A stretch of 60,490 bases of DNA, from assembly GCA_947625935.1 (NCBI GenBank), contig CANQQE010000007.1:77724-138213 (forward strand), read 5' to 3'. The number at the start of each line of letters is the position of its first letter. The first letter of the stretch is position 1. The stretch comes from an uncultured Muribaculaceae bacterium (GTDB lineage Bacteria > Bacteroidota > Bacteroidia > Bacteroidales > Muribaculaceae). Made by a program: the position numbers and the translations under genes. The notes below the pieces were generated by a model. It made no database searches. It was not told the DNA's origin and saw only the letters and a list, made by a program, of their open reading frames with translations. Of this stretch, positions 17,974 to 25,807 are shown piece after piece.

Positions 17974-19050
17974 ATGAGTACGAAGATCTATGATGCCTAT
18001 ACCATGGCCATGATGACACTGCCCGAACTGGATAAATTTATCCGGAAATTAAAATCTGATTTTCACGAATATATCAAAAAGACGATCTGCGTTCCTGAGA
18101 TCGCAAACATCATCACGGATCTGACGCAGGGATCTATTTACAAATATGCCTGCAGGCAGAACGGCGCGGCTGTTCGGACGATCGCTTATTGGTGTAAAAA
18201 GTTCAATCCCAATAAAAAATATGTCATGCCCAAGGATTTCGACAAAATGCTCGATCATTTTCTGGGATCTATGCCTATCTTATCTATTGCAGTTGGCTAC
18301 AGCCGGTTATGCGAAGAGAAAGACGAACATAATGAACAGGAATTCATCAACACGCCGGACGACGCGAGGCTCATCTTATACCCTGATAAGAACCAGATAC
18401 GTATATTGGCCTTCGGACGGAACTTAACTCATTTTCTGTACGAAAATGCCAGCACGTACGGCATGGCGGATTATCATTACCAAGACCAGACAGACCGGCC
18501 TGCCGGGATCACAAAAGAACAATGGTCAGCGCGGCACAAGACCTGGAAAAGATTGATCGGGCCGGATTTTGTCCCAATCAACCACGGCATTCCTGTTGAG
18601 ATCTATATTCGAGACAACGCGTATGATTTAATTATTCATAACGGCGATATGTACTCTCCCGTACGGGAGATTTATGAATTCATGTCCACAAAAGAATTTC
18701 AGGACGGTTTTTTCGAGAAAGCATGCGAAACAATTGCCTACAGCCGGCTGTACCAGCTTTACGTCAAAAAATATTTAAAAGACCATCCTGACGGCAGCAA
18801 GGACGACATCTCGGCCATCCGGTTCTTCAGAGTATTCCAAAACATAAAGAACACCAAAGGCACAGACGCTTATAAAAAGATCAAATTTTATGAGCGGAAA
18901 CTGGCGCCGTACCGGTTCGACATGAACTGTCCCGTCATGCAGGAATGGCTGCTGGACTGCAATACGTCGCACATGAATTTCCGGAAACTGATGACCAGCA
19001 CGTTCAAGGAATTATTAACAGAATTTCCCGAACTCGTTTACGAAAAATAA
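17974..19050 (+). CDS. Hypothetical protein
   Basis: 358 residues from the ATG at 17974, 7 bases after AAGGAGG. Soluble, mixed alpha/beta, rich in Lys, Asp and Tyr. First gene after the 17.7 kb promoter. No family recognised. Confidence 0.72.
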   Translation: MSTKIYDAYTMAMMTLPELDKFIRKLKSDFHEYIKKTICVPEIANIITDLTQGSIYKYACRQNGAAVRTIAYWCKKFNPNKKYVMPKDFDKMLDHFLGSMPILSIAVGYSRLCEEKDEHNEQEFINTPDDARLILYPDKNQIRILAFGRNLTHFLYENASTYGMADYHYQDQTDRPAGITKEQWSARHKTWKRLIGPDFVPINHGIPVEIYIRDNAYDLIIHNGDMYSPVREIYEFMSTKEFQDGFFEKACETIAYSRLYQLYVKKYLKDHPDGSKDDISAIRFFRVFQNIKNTKGTDAYKKIKFYERKLAPYRFDMNCPVMQEWLLDCNTSHMNFRKLMTSTFKELLTEFPELVYEK

Positions 19051-19070
19051 AATCAAAAGGAGATGTTTTT

Positions 19071-20054
19071 ATGTTAGATAAAATGATTAACGCACAAAAT
19101 GCTTTTAATGAGATCAAGAAAAATGACCTGTCCTACATGCAGCAGGCTGACCTGATGGCCTGCATCAAAGACGCGCTCAACAGGATGCCTGCCGAACATA
19201 ACAGCATGAGCTTTGCACAATATCTGCTGATTGTCTTTGCCGAAGAGTGTGCCGAGATCGCGCACGCCACGAGCAAAGCACTTCGTTTCGGCCTGGATAA
19301 CCATCATCCGGACAAGCCTGATATCACGAACGAAGACCAGATCCTCACGGAATTCTATCAGCTGCAGGCAGTCATGGATTTATTACAGGTACGAGGCATC
19401 ATCAACGATTTCCATCCGGACAAGATCCTGGCGATAAAAGCCGACAAAATTGGAGAAATTTCTACTTATTCAAGGGTTTCCTGTGATAAAGGCATCTTGT
19501 CTGAAAACTCAATCCATCCGGCCAAGACAAAGCCGGCTGAGGAAACCGCGCCTGAATCACATACTACAGCTGCTGAATCTGCCGTGAAAATTAAAGACAA
19601 TAATTCGTTCTGTGACATGCCGTATGCGTTCGTAGACGGTTCTTATAACGCTAATACGAGCGTTGCAGGCTACGGTGGATTTTTAATCCTGCCTGACGGG
19701 ACAGAAATTAAGCTCCAGGGTAAAGACAACGACCCTGAGATGGCCAAAATGCGCAACGTAGCAGGCGAGATCCTCGGTGCGCAGGCCGCAATCGCTACGG
19801 CATTGGCCTATAACGACGATCCTGCAAATCAAAATAAGATCAAAGATCTGACACTCTTTTATGATTACGAAGGAATCGAAGCCTGGGCAAACGACCGCTG
19901 GAAAGCGAAAAACTTTTATACGAAAAATTATAAAGAGTACGTAAACGCCGCACGCAACACGATCAATCTTATTTTTGTCAAGATCAAAGCACACACGGGC
20001 ATCCCCGGCAACGAACGCGCCGACCGGCTCGCAAAAGAAGCCGTCGGTCTGTAA
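19071..20054 (+). CDS. MazG-like pyrophosphatase fused to RNase HI
   Basis: 327 residues from the ATG at 19071. Residues about 40-125 resemble MazG-like NTP pyrophosphohydrolases: FAEECAEIAHATSKALRFG supplies the first EExxE helix and a second acidic helix (DQILTEFYQLQAVMDLL) follows. After a linker (about 135-180), residues about 185-327 form an RNase HI domain: FVDGSYNANTSVAGYGG (Asp), AGEILGAQAAI (Glu), YDYEGIEAW (Asp), KIKAHTGIPGNERADRLA (His and last Asp). Family knowledge gives each activity, hydrolysis of NTPs and of RNA in hybrids. The fusion itself is unusual and suggests linked control of nucleotide pool and primer removal, which is inference. Confidence 0.82.
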   Translation: MLDKMINAQNAFNEIKKNDLSYMQQADLMACIKDALNRMPAEHNSMSFAQYLLIVFAEECAEIAHATSKALRFGLDNHHPDKPDITNEDQILTEFYQLQAVMDLLQVRGIINDFHPDKILAIKADKIGEISTYSRVSCDKGILSENSIHPAKTKPAEETAPESHTTAAESAVKIKDNNSFCDMPYAFVDGSYNANTSVAGYGGFLILPDGTEIKLQGKDNDPEMAKMRNVAGEILGAQAAIATALAYNDDPANQNKIKDLTLFYDYEGIEAWANDRWKAKNFYTKNYKEYVNAARNTINLIFVKIKAHTGIPGNERADRLAKEAVGL

Positions 20055-20116
20055 AGATATTAGACGGCCGCAAAGCCGTTTGATATAAAAAAATATAAAA
20101 AACAAAGGAGGTTTTT

Positions 20117-20812
20117 ATGCTGAGAAGAGAGAACATGAGCCTGTTCGCCCTCTGGCTGGCAGCTCTGTTTCTGAGCAGCTCTACGGTCGCTTATGCAGGT
20201 GAACTGTCTGAACACCTGCCCGAACAAGTTTTTAACACCGTGATCGTGGCCAAAAGCGCTCATGAGCCTTTTTCAGATGAAGAACCATATGACCGGACAG
20301 ATATCATTCCGGCAAAAAGCACGCAGAAACCATTCGAGGACAAAACATCAGAAAAAGTCGAAGCTGTTGCAGATGCTGCGATTAACATCGACCTGGATAT
20401 GACATCTATATCAGACGAAACACCTGCAGAACCCGAAATCATCGAACCTGAAATTATCGAACCAGAATTTACGGAATACATATCTTACGATTCCAATTCT
20501 GTTTCAATCGAAGATTTCAAATCAAGAGGCGTTTATTACGGACCATCCGGCCGGGAAACGTATTACAATCTCGACATGGATTGGATCATAGGCCGCATGC
20601 GCCGCAGAGGATACTCCGAAGAAGAATATCCATATCATATAACGCCGGAAGGCATCCGGATGCTCGGCGATTACATCATGGTCGCTGCTGATTTCGAGAC
20701 GAGGCCGATCGGAACCATTTTGGACACATCATTTGGCAAAGCGATCGTATGCGACACAGGAGCGTTCGTAGAAGACCATCCGGACGGAATCGACATTGCT
20801 GTAACCTGGTAA
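20117..20812 (+). CDS. Secreted 3D-domain protein
   Basis: 231 residues with a signal peptide (MLRRENMSLFALWLAALFLS, cleavage near AYA-GE). An acidic Glu/Pro linker is followed by a C-terminal 3D domain: GDYIMVAADFETRPIGTIL then KAIVCDTGAF and DGIDIAVTW, the Asp-rich double-psi barrel also found in MltA-type lytic transglycosylases and Rpf/YabE proteins. It probably acts on, or binds, cell wall outside the membrane. Start follows AAAGGAGG. It ends just before a 15-bp hairpin terminator. Confidence 0.82.
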   Translation: MLRRENMSLFALWLAALFLSSSTVAYAGELSEHLPEQVFNTVIVAKSAHEPFSDEEPYDRTDIIPAKSTQKPFEDKTSEKVEAVADAAINIDLDMTSISDETPAEPEIIEPEIIEPEFTEYISYDSNSVSIEDFKSRGVYYGPSGRETYYNLDMDWIIGRMRRRGYSEEEYPYHITPEGIRMLGDYIMVAADFETRPIGTILDTSFGKAIVCDTGAFVEDHPDGIDIAVTW

Positions 20813-20813
20813 C

Positions 20814-20860
20814 ACAAAATGAGCCTTATTGCTTTATACGAGTGATAAGGCTCATTTTGT
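20814..20860 (+). terminator. Strong hairpin terminator, possibly bidirectional
   Basis: ACAAAATGAGCCTTA (20814-20828) pairs perfectly over 15 bp with TAAGGCTCATTTTGT (20846-20860), loop 17 nt. The A and T tracts lie inside the stem ends, as in many bidirectional terminators. It follows the 3D-domain gene directly. Confidence 0.75.
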
Positions 20861-20867
20861 AATAAAA

Positions 20868-20945
20868 GGGCGCCACCGCCGCGTCCGCGCCGCTGTCGCC
20901 CAGACAAAATCTTATGAAAATAAGGACAGCCGGAAATAAGCTGTC
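20868..20945 (+). promoter_or_regulatory. Structured 5'-leader RNA element, copy A
   Basis: Three hairpins in a row: GGGCG/CGCCC (20868-20872 with 20897-20901) closing an inner CGC-GTCC-GCG hairpin (20880-20889); CTTAT/ATAAG with loop GAAA (20911-20924); GACAGC/GCTGTC (20925-20930 with 20940-20945). The core GCGTCCGCGCCG and the stretch GAAAATAA followed by GACAGCCG recur at 38289-38360, where the outer stem has different bases but still pairs. It lies in the leader of the gene at 20990. A cis-regulatory RNA is inferred. Confidence 0.55.
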
Positions 20946-20989
20946 TGCCGTTTTCAAACGAAGAATCATTACAAAAAGGAGGTACGGCC

Positions 20990-21802
20990 ATGCAGCTGCC
21001 TGAAAAACTGTATCATCTCACTGTCACTGACCATCTGGGAAATATCTGTATTAACGGTCTCTCACCACGGATCGGCCCGAACTCGTTATTGAGCAAAGAA
21101 CCAAAAGCCGCGCTCTACCTCTGTACAGAAAAAGATATCGAGACCTGGCAGATACTGACCAAAGCGAACACATGTCTGGAGATCGACACGTCGTATCTTG
21201 ATCCAAAGACCATATCGGACTTCAACTACGGCGAATATTCAGAAATCATAGTTCACGAAAGTATCGACGCGAAAGCCATCGTCGGATATACAGCGCTGCC
21301 TGAGCCGGATCAGAACGGGCACGCTATGACGCAGCTTGCAAAAGGTTATCTGTTCACAATGTCCATGTTGTGCGGCCACATCTGCCAGACGGAGTATCAT
21401 CTCAAGAATCCGCATCTTGAGAAAGAACAGCGCGAATGCTTTGCCAAGATGAGCGAACGGCTGAGTACCGACACGCTGGCCACTATCAGAATTGCAGAAC
21501 GGATCAACTTCAAGACGCTCACGAACAAAAGCGCGTCTAAGATCATTCGATTCCAGTCGAACGAAATATGCGGCATCAGCCTGGCGGACACATACCTCAA
21601 CCCGGATTTCTATGATACCAAGCTGTTTCCTGACGCAGGCGTCAGATGTTGGGAACATTTGGACCACATCGACAAAAAAGCCGCTCCGGCCCTCGTAACG
21701 CCTGGACATTTACTGTACCGGTGCATCAAAACAAACGTGCCGTATTATGCCAGGACGCTCAAACACGTCGGCGGATTCGCCCCGGCCATATTCAAGATAT
21801 AA
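20990..21802 (+). CDS. Hypothetical protein, possibly ADP-ribosyltransferase-fold
   Basis: 270 residues. The N-terminal 80 residues (LYHLTVTDHLGNICINGL, then ALYLCTE and LEIDTSYL) follow the general pattern of ADP-ribosyltransferase-fold proteins of the Tpt1/DarT-like kind, where a His-x-Thr start and a GL segment precede the NAD site. I cannot place the remaining catalytic residues, so this is tentative. The C-terminal part is unfamiliar. Its leader carries the structured RNA element at 20868. Confidence 0.5.
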   Translation: MQLPEKLYHLTVTDHLGNICINGLSPRIGPNSLLSKEPKAALYLCTEKDIETWQILTKANTCLEIDTSYLDPKTISDFNYGEYSEIIVHESIDAKAIVGYTALPEPDQNGHAMTQLAKGYLFTMSMLCGHICQTEYHLKNPHLEKEQRECFAKMSERLSTDTLATIRIAERINFKTLTNKSASKIIRFQSNEICGISLADTYLNPDFYDTKLFPDAGVRCWEHLDHIDKKAAPALVTPGHLLYRCIKTNVPYYARTLKHVGGFAPAIFKI

Positions 21803-21826
21803 CATAAAAAAAGGAGGACCAGATAT

Positions 21827-22228
21827 ATGCAGACAACCACAAGAACCGTATATCTTCAACGAAAACGCCGCAGGACAAGAAACAAGATACTGCGGACGAT
21901 TTATGCGTATAAAAATCTGATTGCGGTGATCGCGCTTTCAGCCATGCTCATCACTCTCTCAGCTACGATAACGATATGGGCGACGAACTATCAGAACAGC
22001 CATGCAATGCGTGATTTTGGACGTACAAAGTTCTTCACGAGCTATACGGTCCAGAATCATGATACGTTATGGGACATATCATCTGAAATGATCCGGACGA
22101 ATCCGGAATATCCCGACGTGAAATCCTACATGAACGAAGTTATTTCGATCAACGATCTAACATTCGACGGCCAGATCAAATATGGAGAAAAGCTGATACT
22201 GCCTTATTTCAGCGAAAATGTCCAATAA
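21827..22228 (+). CDS. LysM-domain membrane-anchored protein
   Basis: 133 residues. A very basic N-terminus (QRKRRRTRNK) precedes a membrane helix (about 36-56). A LysM domain follows: YTVQNHDTLWDISSEM, then VISINDLTFDGQIKYGEKL. LysM binds N-acetylglucosamine-containing wall polymers. The topology puts the domain outside the cell. With the 3D protein it forms a small cell-surface set in an otherwise intracellular gene block. Confidence 0.83.
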   Translation: MQTTTRTVYLQRKRRRTRNKILRTIYAYKNLIAVIALSAMLITLSATITIWATNYQNSHAMRDFGRTKFFTSYTVQNHDTLWDISSEMIRTNPEYPDVKSYMNEVISINDLTFDGQIKYGEKLILPYFSENVQ

Positions 22229-22260
22229 AATAATATAAAGAATAGGAGAAAAAGAAAATT

Positions 22261-22866
22261 ATGGAAAGAGAGATTATGGACAACTTAGTACCTATCGTTG
22301 TAGAACAGACTTCCAAAGGAGAGCGTTCTTACGACATTTATTCCCGCTTATTAAAAGATAGGATCGTCTTTTTGAACGGGGAAGTCAATGACGTGTCGGC
22401 CAATATCATCTGCGCCCAGCTGTTGTTCCTGGAAGCCGAGGACCCCAAGAAAGACATCAACCTGTACATCAACAGCCCCGGCGGTTCCGTATCCGCAGGA
22501 TTTGCGATCTACGATACCATGCAGTATATATCACCCGACGTGAGCACTGTCTGCATGGGCCTCGCCGCGTCCATGGGCGCGTTCTTGTTATCATCCGGCG
22601 CCAAAGGCAAAAGATTCTGTCTGCCCAATGCCGAAGTCATGATCCACCAGCCTCTCGGCGGAACGCAGGGACAGGCTACGGAGATCGAGATCGCGGCCAA
22701 GCACATCCTGCGTACGAAAGAGCGGCTGACCAGAATCATTGCTGAAAACTGCGGCAAAGATTTTGACGAATGTCTTGCAGCCATGGAACGCGACAACTGG
22801 CTTTCCAGCGATGAAGCATTGAATTTCGGCCTGATTGACAAAGTGATCAAGAACCGCGTATCATAA
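22261..22866 (+). CDS. clpP: ClpP protease subunit
   Basis: 201 residues, the normal length of housekeeping ClpP. Catalytic Ser104 in GLAASMGAF, His129 in MIHQPLGG and Asp178 in MERDNWLSS are all present, as is [14 protein letters not shown]. ClpP forms a double heptameric chamber and works with ClpX/ClpA-type unfoldases, which are not in this window. Phage head-maturation proteases are distant ClpP relatives, but this one looks like a canonical ClpP outside any head module. The same element encodes a tmRNA, whose tag is a ClpXP degradation signal. Start at 22261 by AGGAG 12 bases upstream; ATG at 22276 is an alternative. Confidence 0.93.
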   Translation: MEREIMDNLVPIVVEQTSKGERSYDIYSRLLKDRIVFLNGEVNDVSANIICAQLLFLEAEDPKKDINLYINSPGGSVSAGFAIYDTMQYISPDVSTVCMGLAASMGAFLLSSGAKGKRFCLPNAEVMIHQPLGGTQGQATEIEIAAKHILRTKERLTRIIAENCGKDFDECLAAMERDNWLSSDEALNFGLIDKVIKNRVS

Positions 22867-22873
22867 AAACAGA

Positions 22874-22901
22874 AGGGACGGCTGACAACACCAGCTGTCC
22901 C
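22874..22901 (+). other. Intergenic hairpin
   Basis: After clpP, GGGACGGCT pairs with AGCTGTCCC with one interruption and a 9-nt loop. No T-run follows; it may be an mRNA processing or 3'-end structure. Confidence 0.4.
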
Positions 22902-22930
22902 GAACTCGTTTCGAAAAAGAGGAACAGCAC

Positions 22931-23185
22931 ATGAAGACGATCATCATTTTTGAACCGGAAAGATCTGTTATTCCGGAACAGATCCATACAACAAAAGAAA
23001 TTATCTGCGAAGCAGATCTATCCAATGATTACAGCGATCTGGACCTGGCCGGGATCTTCATCCGGCAGAACCCGGAATTATACGGAACAGGCATGTGCGG
23101 CGTCACTATCAGAAAAGAAAATGCCAAAGACGAGAACTTTTTTGTTTCAATAGATAAGGACGGCAGTATCGTCCCCTGGTACTGA
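22931..23185 (+). CDS. Small hypothetical protein
   Basis: 84 residues, acidic, soluble, start after AGAGGAACAG. No membrane segment and no family recognised. Confidence 0.62.
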   Translation: MKTIIIFEPERSVIPEQIHTTKEIICEADLSNDYSDLDLAGIFIRQNPELYGTGMCGVTIRKENAKDENFFVSIDKDGSIVPWY

Positions 23186-23200
23186 TAAGGAGAAACAGTT

Positions 23201-23554
23201 ATGTTTAAAATATTCGCTGATAAGCAGGCAAGACAGTTCCATAAGTTCTGTAAAATTATGCGACGTCTTGCGAGATCCAACAAAACAAAAATCAACGAAC
23301 CTGAGATTGCACTAGCACAAAAAAAATTAGACCCGTTCGGCTATTCCTGCGTGCGGTTCATCTACGCGTCCAGCCAGACAGCACATCCCGGAATCTATGT
23401 CTGGAAGCGCAACCCCGATGCCCCGTACCGGCCGCCGTACAGTATCTATAAGATATCGGACGGAATCTACTATCCTCTCATATATTATGATCAGGAGTTT
23501 ATTGATTCATTAGAGGCCGAACTGAATTATCAAAGGAGGAAGAATTATGCCTGA
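23201..23554 (+). CDS. Hypothetical protein
   Basis: 117 residues, basic N-terminal half (KIMRRLARSNKTK), soluble. Start after AAGGAG; overlaps the next gene by 8 bp. No family recognised. Confidence 0.68.
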   Translation: MFKIFADKQARQFHKFCKIMRRLARSNKTKINEPEIALAQKKLDPFGYSCVRFIYASSQTAHPGIYVWKRNPDAPYRPPYSIYKISDGIYYPLIYYDQEFIDSLEAELNYQRRKNYA

Positions 23555-24653
23555 AGCAGTAGCCTTTTCCGTTGAAGGAGATTTTATTACAGATCTTGCC
23601 CGTTCCTGGTTCTTTGATGAGAAAAAAGACTACGAAGTCTCTGAACAGTTATTACTCTCCTGCATGCTGGTAGACACATCATCAATGCCTGAAATCGAAA
23701 TCAGAGCTTTAGACGACGAACGAAAAAGAATCTGCTTGGACATCATCGAGGGCCGCTCACGATTCCAAGGCTGCAACGAATTCAAAGTCGTCCCGGAACC
23801 TGATGCCGGAAAGCGCCGCTCTGTCATCTCTGAAGTCAAGAAACGAGGCGAAGACAAATTCGAAATGCTGCGTGCCAAAAATCAGGAGTTAAATCAAGAG
23901 ATCGCACAAAACAACGAAGAAATCGAATCGTTAAAAAAAATCAACAAGACGCTGGTCGAACTGGCTGCACCGGCGATCAAAAAGTATATCCAGACGCCTA
24001 TCACAAAAATGCGGGAGCACCTGGCCCATACGAATTTCATTGACGAGATCACGCTGCAGTCCGATATCTTAGGCGGCCGCCCGGCATCCGAAAAGACAAA
24101 GCAGGAATTCGCCGAACTGTGTGAGCAATATAACGTCTATCCTGCCTGGAACGTCCGTGGGACATGGCGGTATATTCTGTTTTACGACAAAACGACCGAT
24201 GAGGTACTGGAACACGAAGAAATGCTCCGCCGCGGATTTGCCATTGAATCTCAGGAAAAACCCGAAATCCAAACAGTAAAACCCGAAATAAACGAACCCG
24301 CGCACCCTGAGCGTTACGGCTGGCTCTCTCCGTCCGGCGATTTCTATGAATCTCCCTGGGGCACCCACGAACAATCCGCCATAGACCTCATCAAGAAATT
24401 TCATTGGAAAGACGAGCAGGAGGAATGGGAAGACAGCAAAGGCGGCAGCATACTGGCCAGGGATTTCCTGAACCTCAAAAAGAATTTTATCCTGATCGAC
24501 AACCCTTTACTGGCAGCAGGACGGGTTACCGCAAGCTATGATCCCGTCAAAATAACCAAAAAACAGGCCGAATTCTTATACGGCTATTTTAAGGACCTTG
24601 GCGATGATCTGATGGCCGATCATTTTATTCAGTATACCGCCTGGGGGCAATAA
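23547..24653 (+). CDS. Hypothetical coiled-coil protein with C-terminal HGWL/YGWL-type domain
   Basis: 368 residues. Residues about 105-140 are a coiled coil (LRAKNQELNQEIAQNNEEIE). The C-terminal part has YGWLSPSGDFYESPWGTHEQ and, about 60 residues later, FILIDNP, a pattern I associate with a small domain common in Firmicutes phages and plasmids without known function. Start follows AAAGGAGG inside the preceding gene. Next gene is the macro-domain protein. Confidence 0.7.
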   Translation: MPEAVAFSVEGDFITDLARSWFFDEKKDYEVSEQLLLSCMLVDTSSMPEIEIRALDDERKRICLDIIEGRSRFQGCNEFKVVPEPDAGKRRSVISEVKKRGEDKFEMLRAKNQELNQEIAQNNEEIESLKKINKTLVELAAPAIKKYIQTPITKMREHLAHTNFIDEITLQSDILGGRPASEKTKQEFAELCEQYNVYPAWNVRGTWRYILFYDKTTDEVLEHEEMLRRGFAIESQEKPEIQTVKPEINEPAHPERYGWLSPSGDFYESPWGTHEQSAIDLIKKFHWKDEQEEWEDSKGGSILARDFLNLKKNFILIDNPLLAAGRVTASYDPVKITKKQAEFLYGYFKDLGDDLMADHFIQYTAWGQ

Positions 24654-24666
24654 AAGGAGTTTTTAT

Positions 24667-25110
24667 ATGTTATATCGTGAAGTACAAAAAGACCTTTTCA
24701 CCGTGCCGGACAGCTATTATCTGGCACACTGCATCAGCGCTGATTTCGGCATGGGGAAAGGTATTGCTGTTCAATTTAATGAACAGTTCAATATGAAACA
24801 GACATTGCTGCGCAAATATCCCGATTATCTGCAGTATTATCAGAAGAATAAGCTGCAGGGTGACTGTATCTTAGAAGGACGCGTCCTGAATCTCATCACA
24901 AAAGAACGTTACTATCAAAAACCGACGCTCATTACGATGATGACCGCGCTCTCCAAGATGCACCAGATCTGTCAGGTAAGACACATCACAAAAATCGCCA
25001 TGCCCTTGATCGGCGCCGGACTCGATAAACTCGACTGGGGAAAGACTTCTGAGACGCTCAGATATGCCTTTTCTGACGACGATATCGAAATTCTTGTGTG
25101 CAAATTATAA
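24667..25110 (+). CDS. Macro-domain protein (ADP-ribose binding or hydrolase)
   Basis: 147 residues, a single macro domain. KDLFTVPDSYYLAHCISADF then GMGKGIAVQF gives the adenine and ribose binding strand-loop, KPTLITMMTALSKM the middle, and IAMPLIGAGLDKLDW the second glycine-rich loop. Similar small macro proteins (Poa1p/DarG-like) remove ADP-ribose or ADP-ribose-1''-phosphate. It is followed after 14 bp by an ADP-ribosyltransferase-like protein, so the pair may be a writer and an eraser. Catalysis cannot be proven from sequence. Confidence 0.82.
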   Translation: MLYREVQKDLFTVPDSYYLAHCISADFGMGKGIAVQFNEQFNMKQTLLRKYPDYLQYYQKNKLQGDCILEGRVLNLITKERYYQKPTLITMMTALSKMHQICQVRHITKIAMPLIGAGLDKLDWGKTSETLRYAFSDDDIEILVCKL

Positions 25111-25124
25111 AAGGAGGAACTACT

Positions 25125-25787
25125 ATGGGTAACGAAAAACCGTTCCACTATTATCTGCACGGCACCAGCTTCGAGAACGCCGAGAATATCATGCACAATT
25201 CTTTGATCGGCACAGAACCGGACAACTGGCGGCTCAACTGGGTCATGTGCGATCCAGATAAATTATATCTGCATAAAATCCCGACTTGGGAGGAAGTCAG
25301 CCAAGATTTCGGATACGCGATCAGTCCCGACACCTACAAGAGTTTTTACGATGGTTATTTCATGCAGGCCATCGAGAGCGGACAGATCGCCGCAGCGGTG
25401 CAGGGCAGCACGAATACTAAGATCTGCGTTCTGGTATTCAAAATCTCTGATGAGATCGCCGAACAGTTTATCGAAAAAGACAGCAGCATTGCACGCGAGC
25501 AGTCAACAACATACCAAGCCGACAAAAAAACGCTGCATGAAAAATGCCTGTTGAACGAGATCACGTGCCACGTGCAGTATTACCGCGACAATTATAACCA
25601 ATACCTGCGGCCCCACTATCTCACAAGAATCAACCGCGAATATCGGGACGAACTTAATATCTATGATGATCCGATTCTGGTAGAGGCTATAGATTGGGCC
25701 AGAGAACAGGACGCACCGTTTATCGAAGCGGACAGCGACACTATGGATTTCTGCTTTAAATACGGAGATATCCCGTTTCAAACATAA
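25125..25787 (+). CDS. ADP-ribosyltransferase-like protein
   Basis: 220 residues from the ATG at 25125 (AAGGAGG 8 bases upstream). YYLHGTSFENAENIMHNSL matches the HGTS...I...L opening of ADP-ribosyltransferase-fold families (DUF3990 and relatives), and ICVLVFKIS is compatible with a following core strand. A Glu in the catalytic loop cannot be assigned with certainty. Its position right after a macro-domain gene supports an ADP-ribosylation role. Alternative: a non-catalytic NAD- or nucleic-acid-binding relative. Confidence 0.58.
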   Translation: MGNEKPFHYYLHGTSFENAENIMHNSLIGTEPDNWRLNWVMCDPDKLYLHKIPTWEEVSQDFGYAISPDTYKSFYDGYFMQAIESGQIAAAVQGSTNTKICVLVFKISDEIAEQFIEKDSSIAREQSTTYQADKKTLHEKCLLNEITCHVQYYRDNYNQYLRPHYLTRINREYRDELNIYDDPILVEAIDWAREQDAPFIEADSDTMDFCFKYGDIPFQT

Positions 25788-25807
25788 CGAAAAAGGAGGT
25801 TCACGCC

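Noticed and set aside
22261..22866. Phage head-maturation protease
   Set aside because: Length, the full triad and the housekeeping-type N-terminus match true ClpP, and no capsid or portal genes are nearby.
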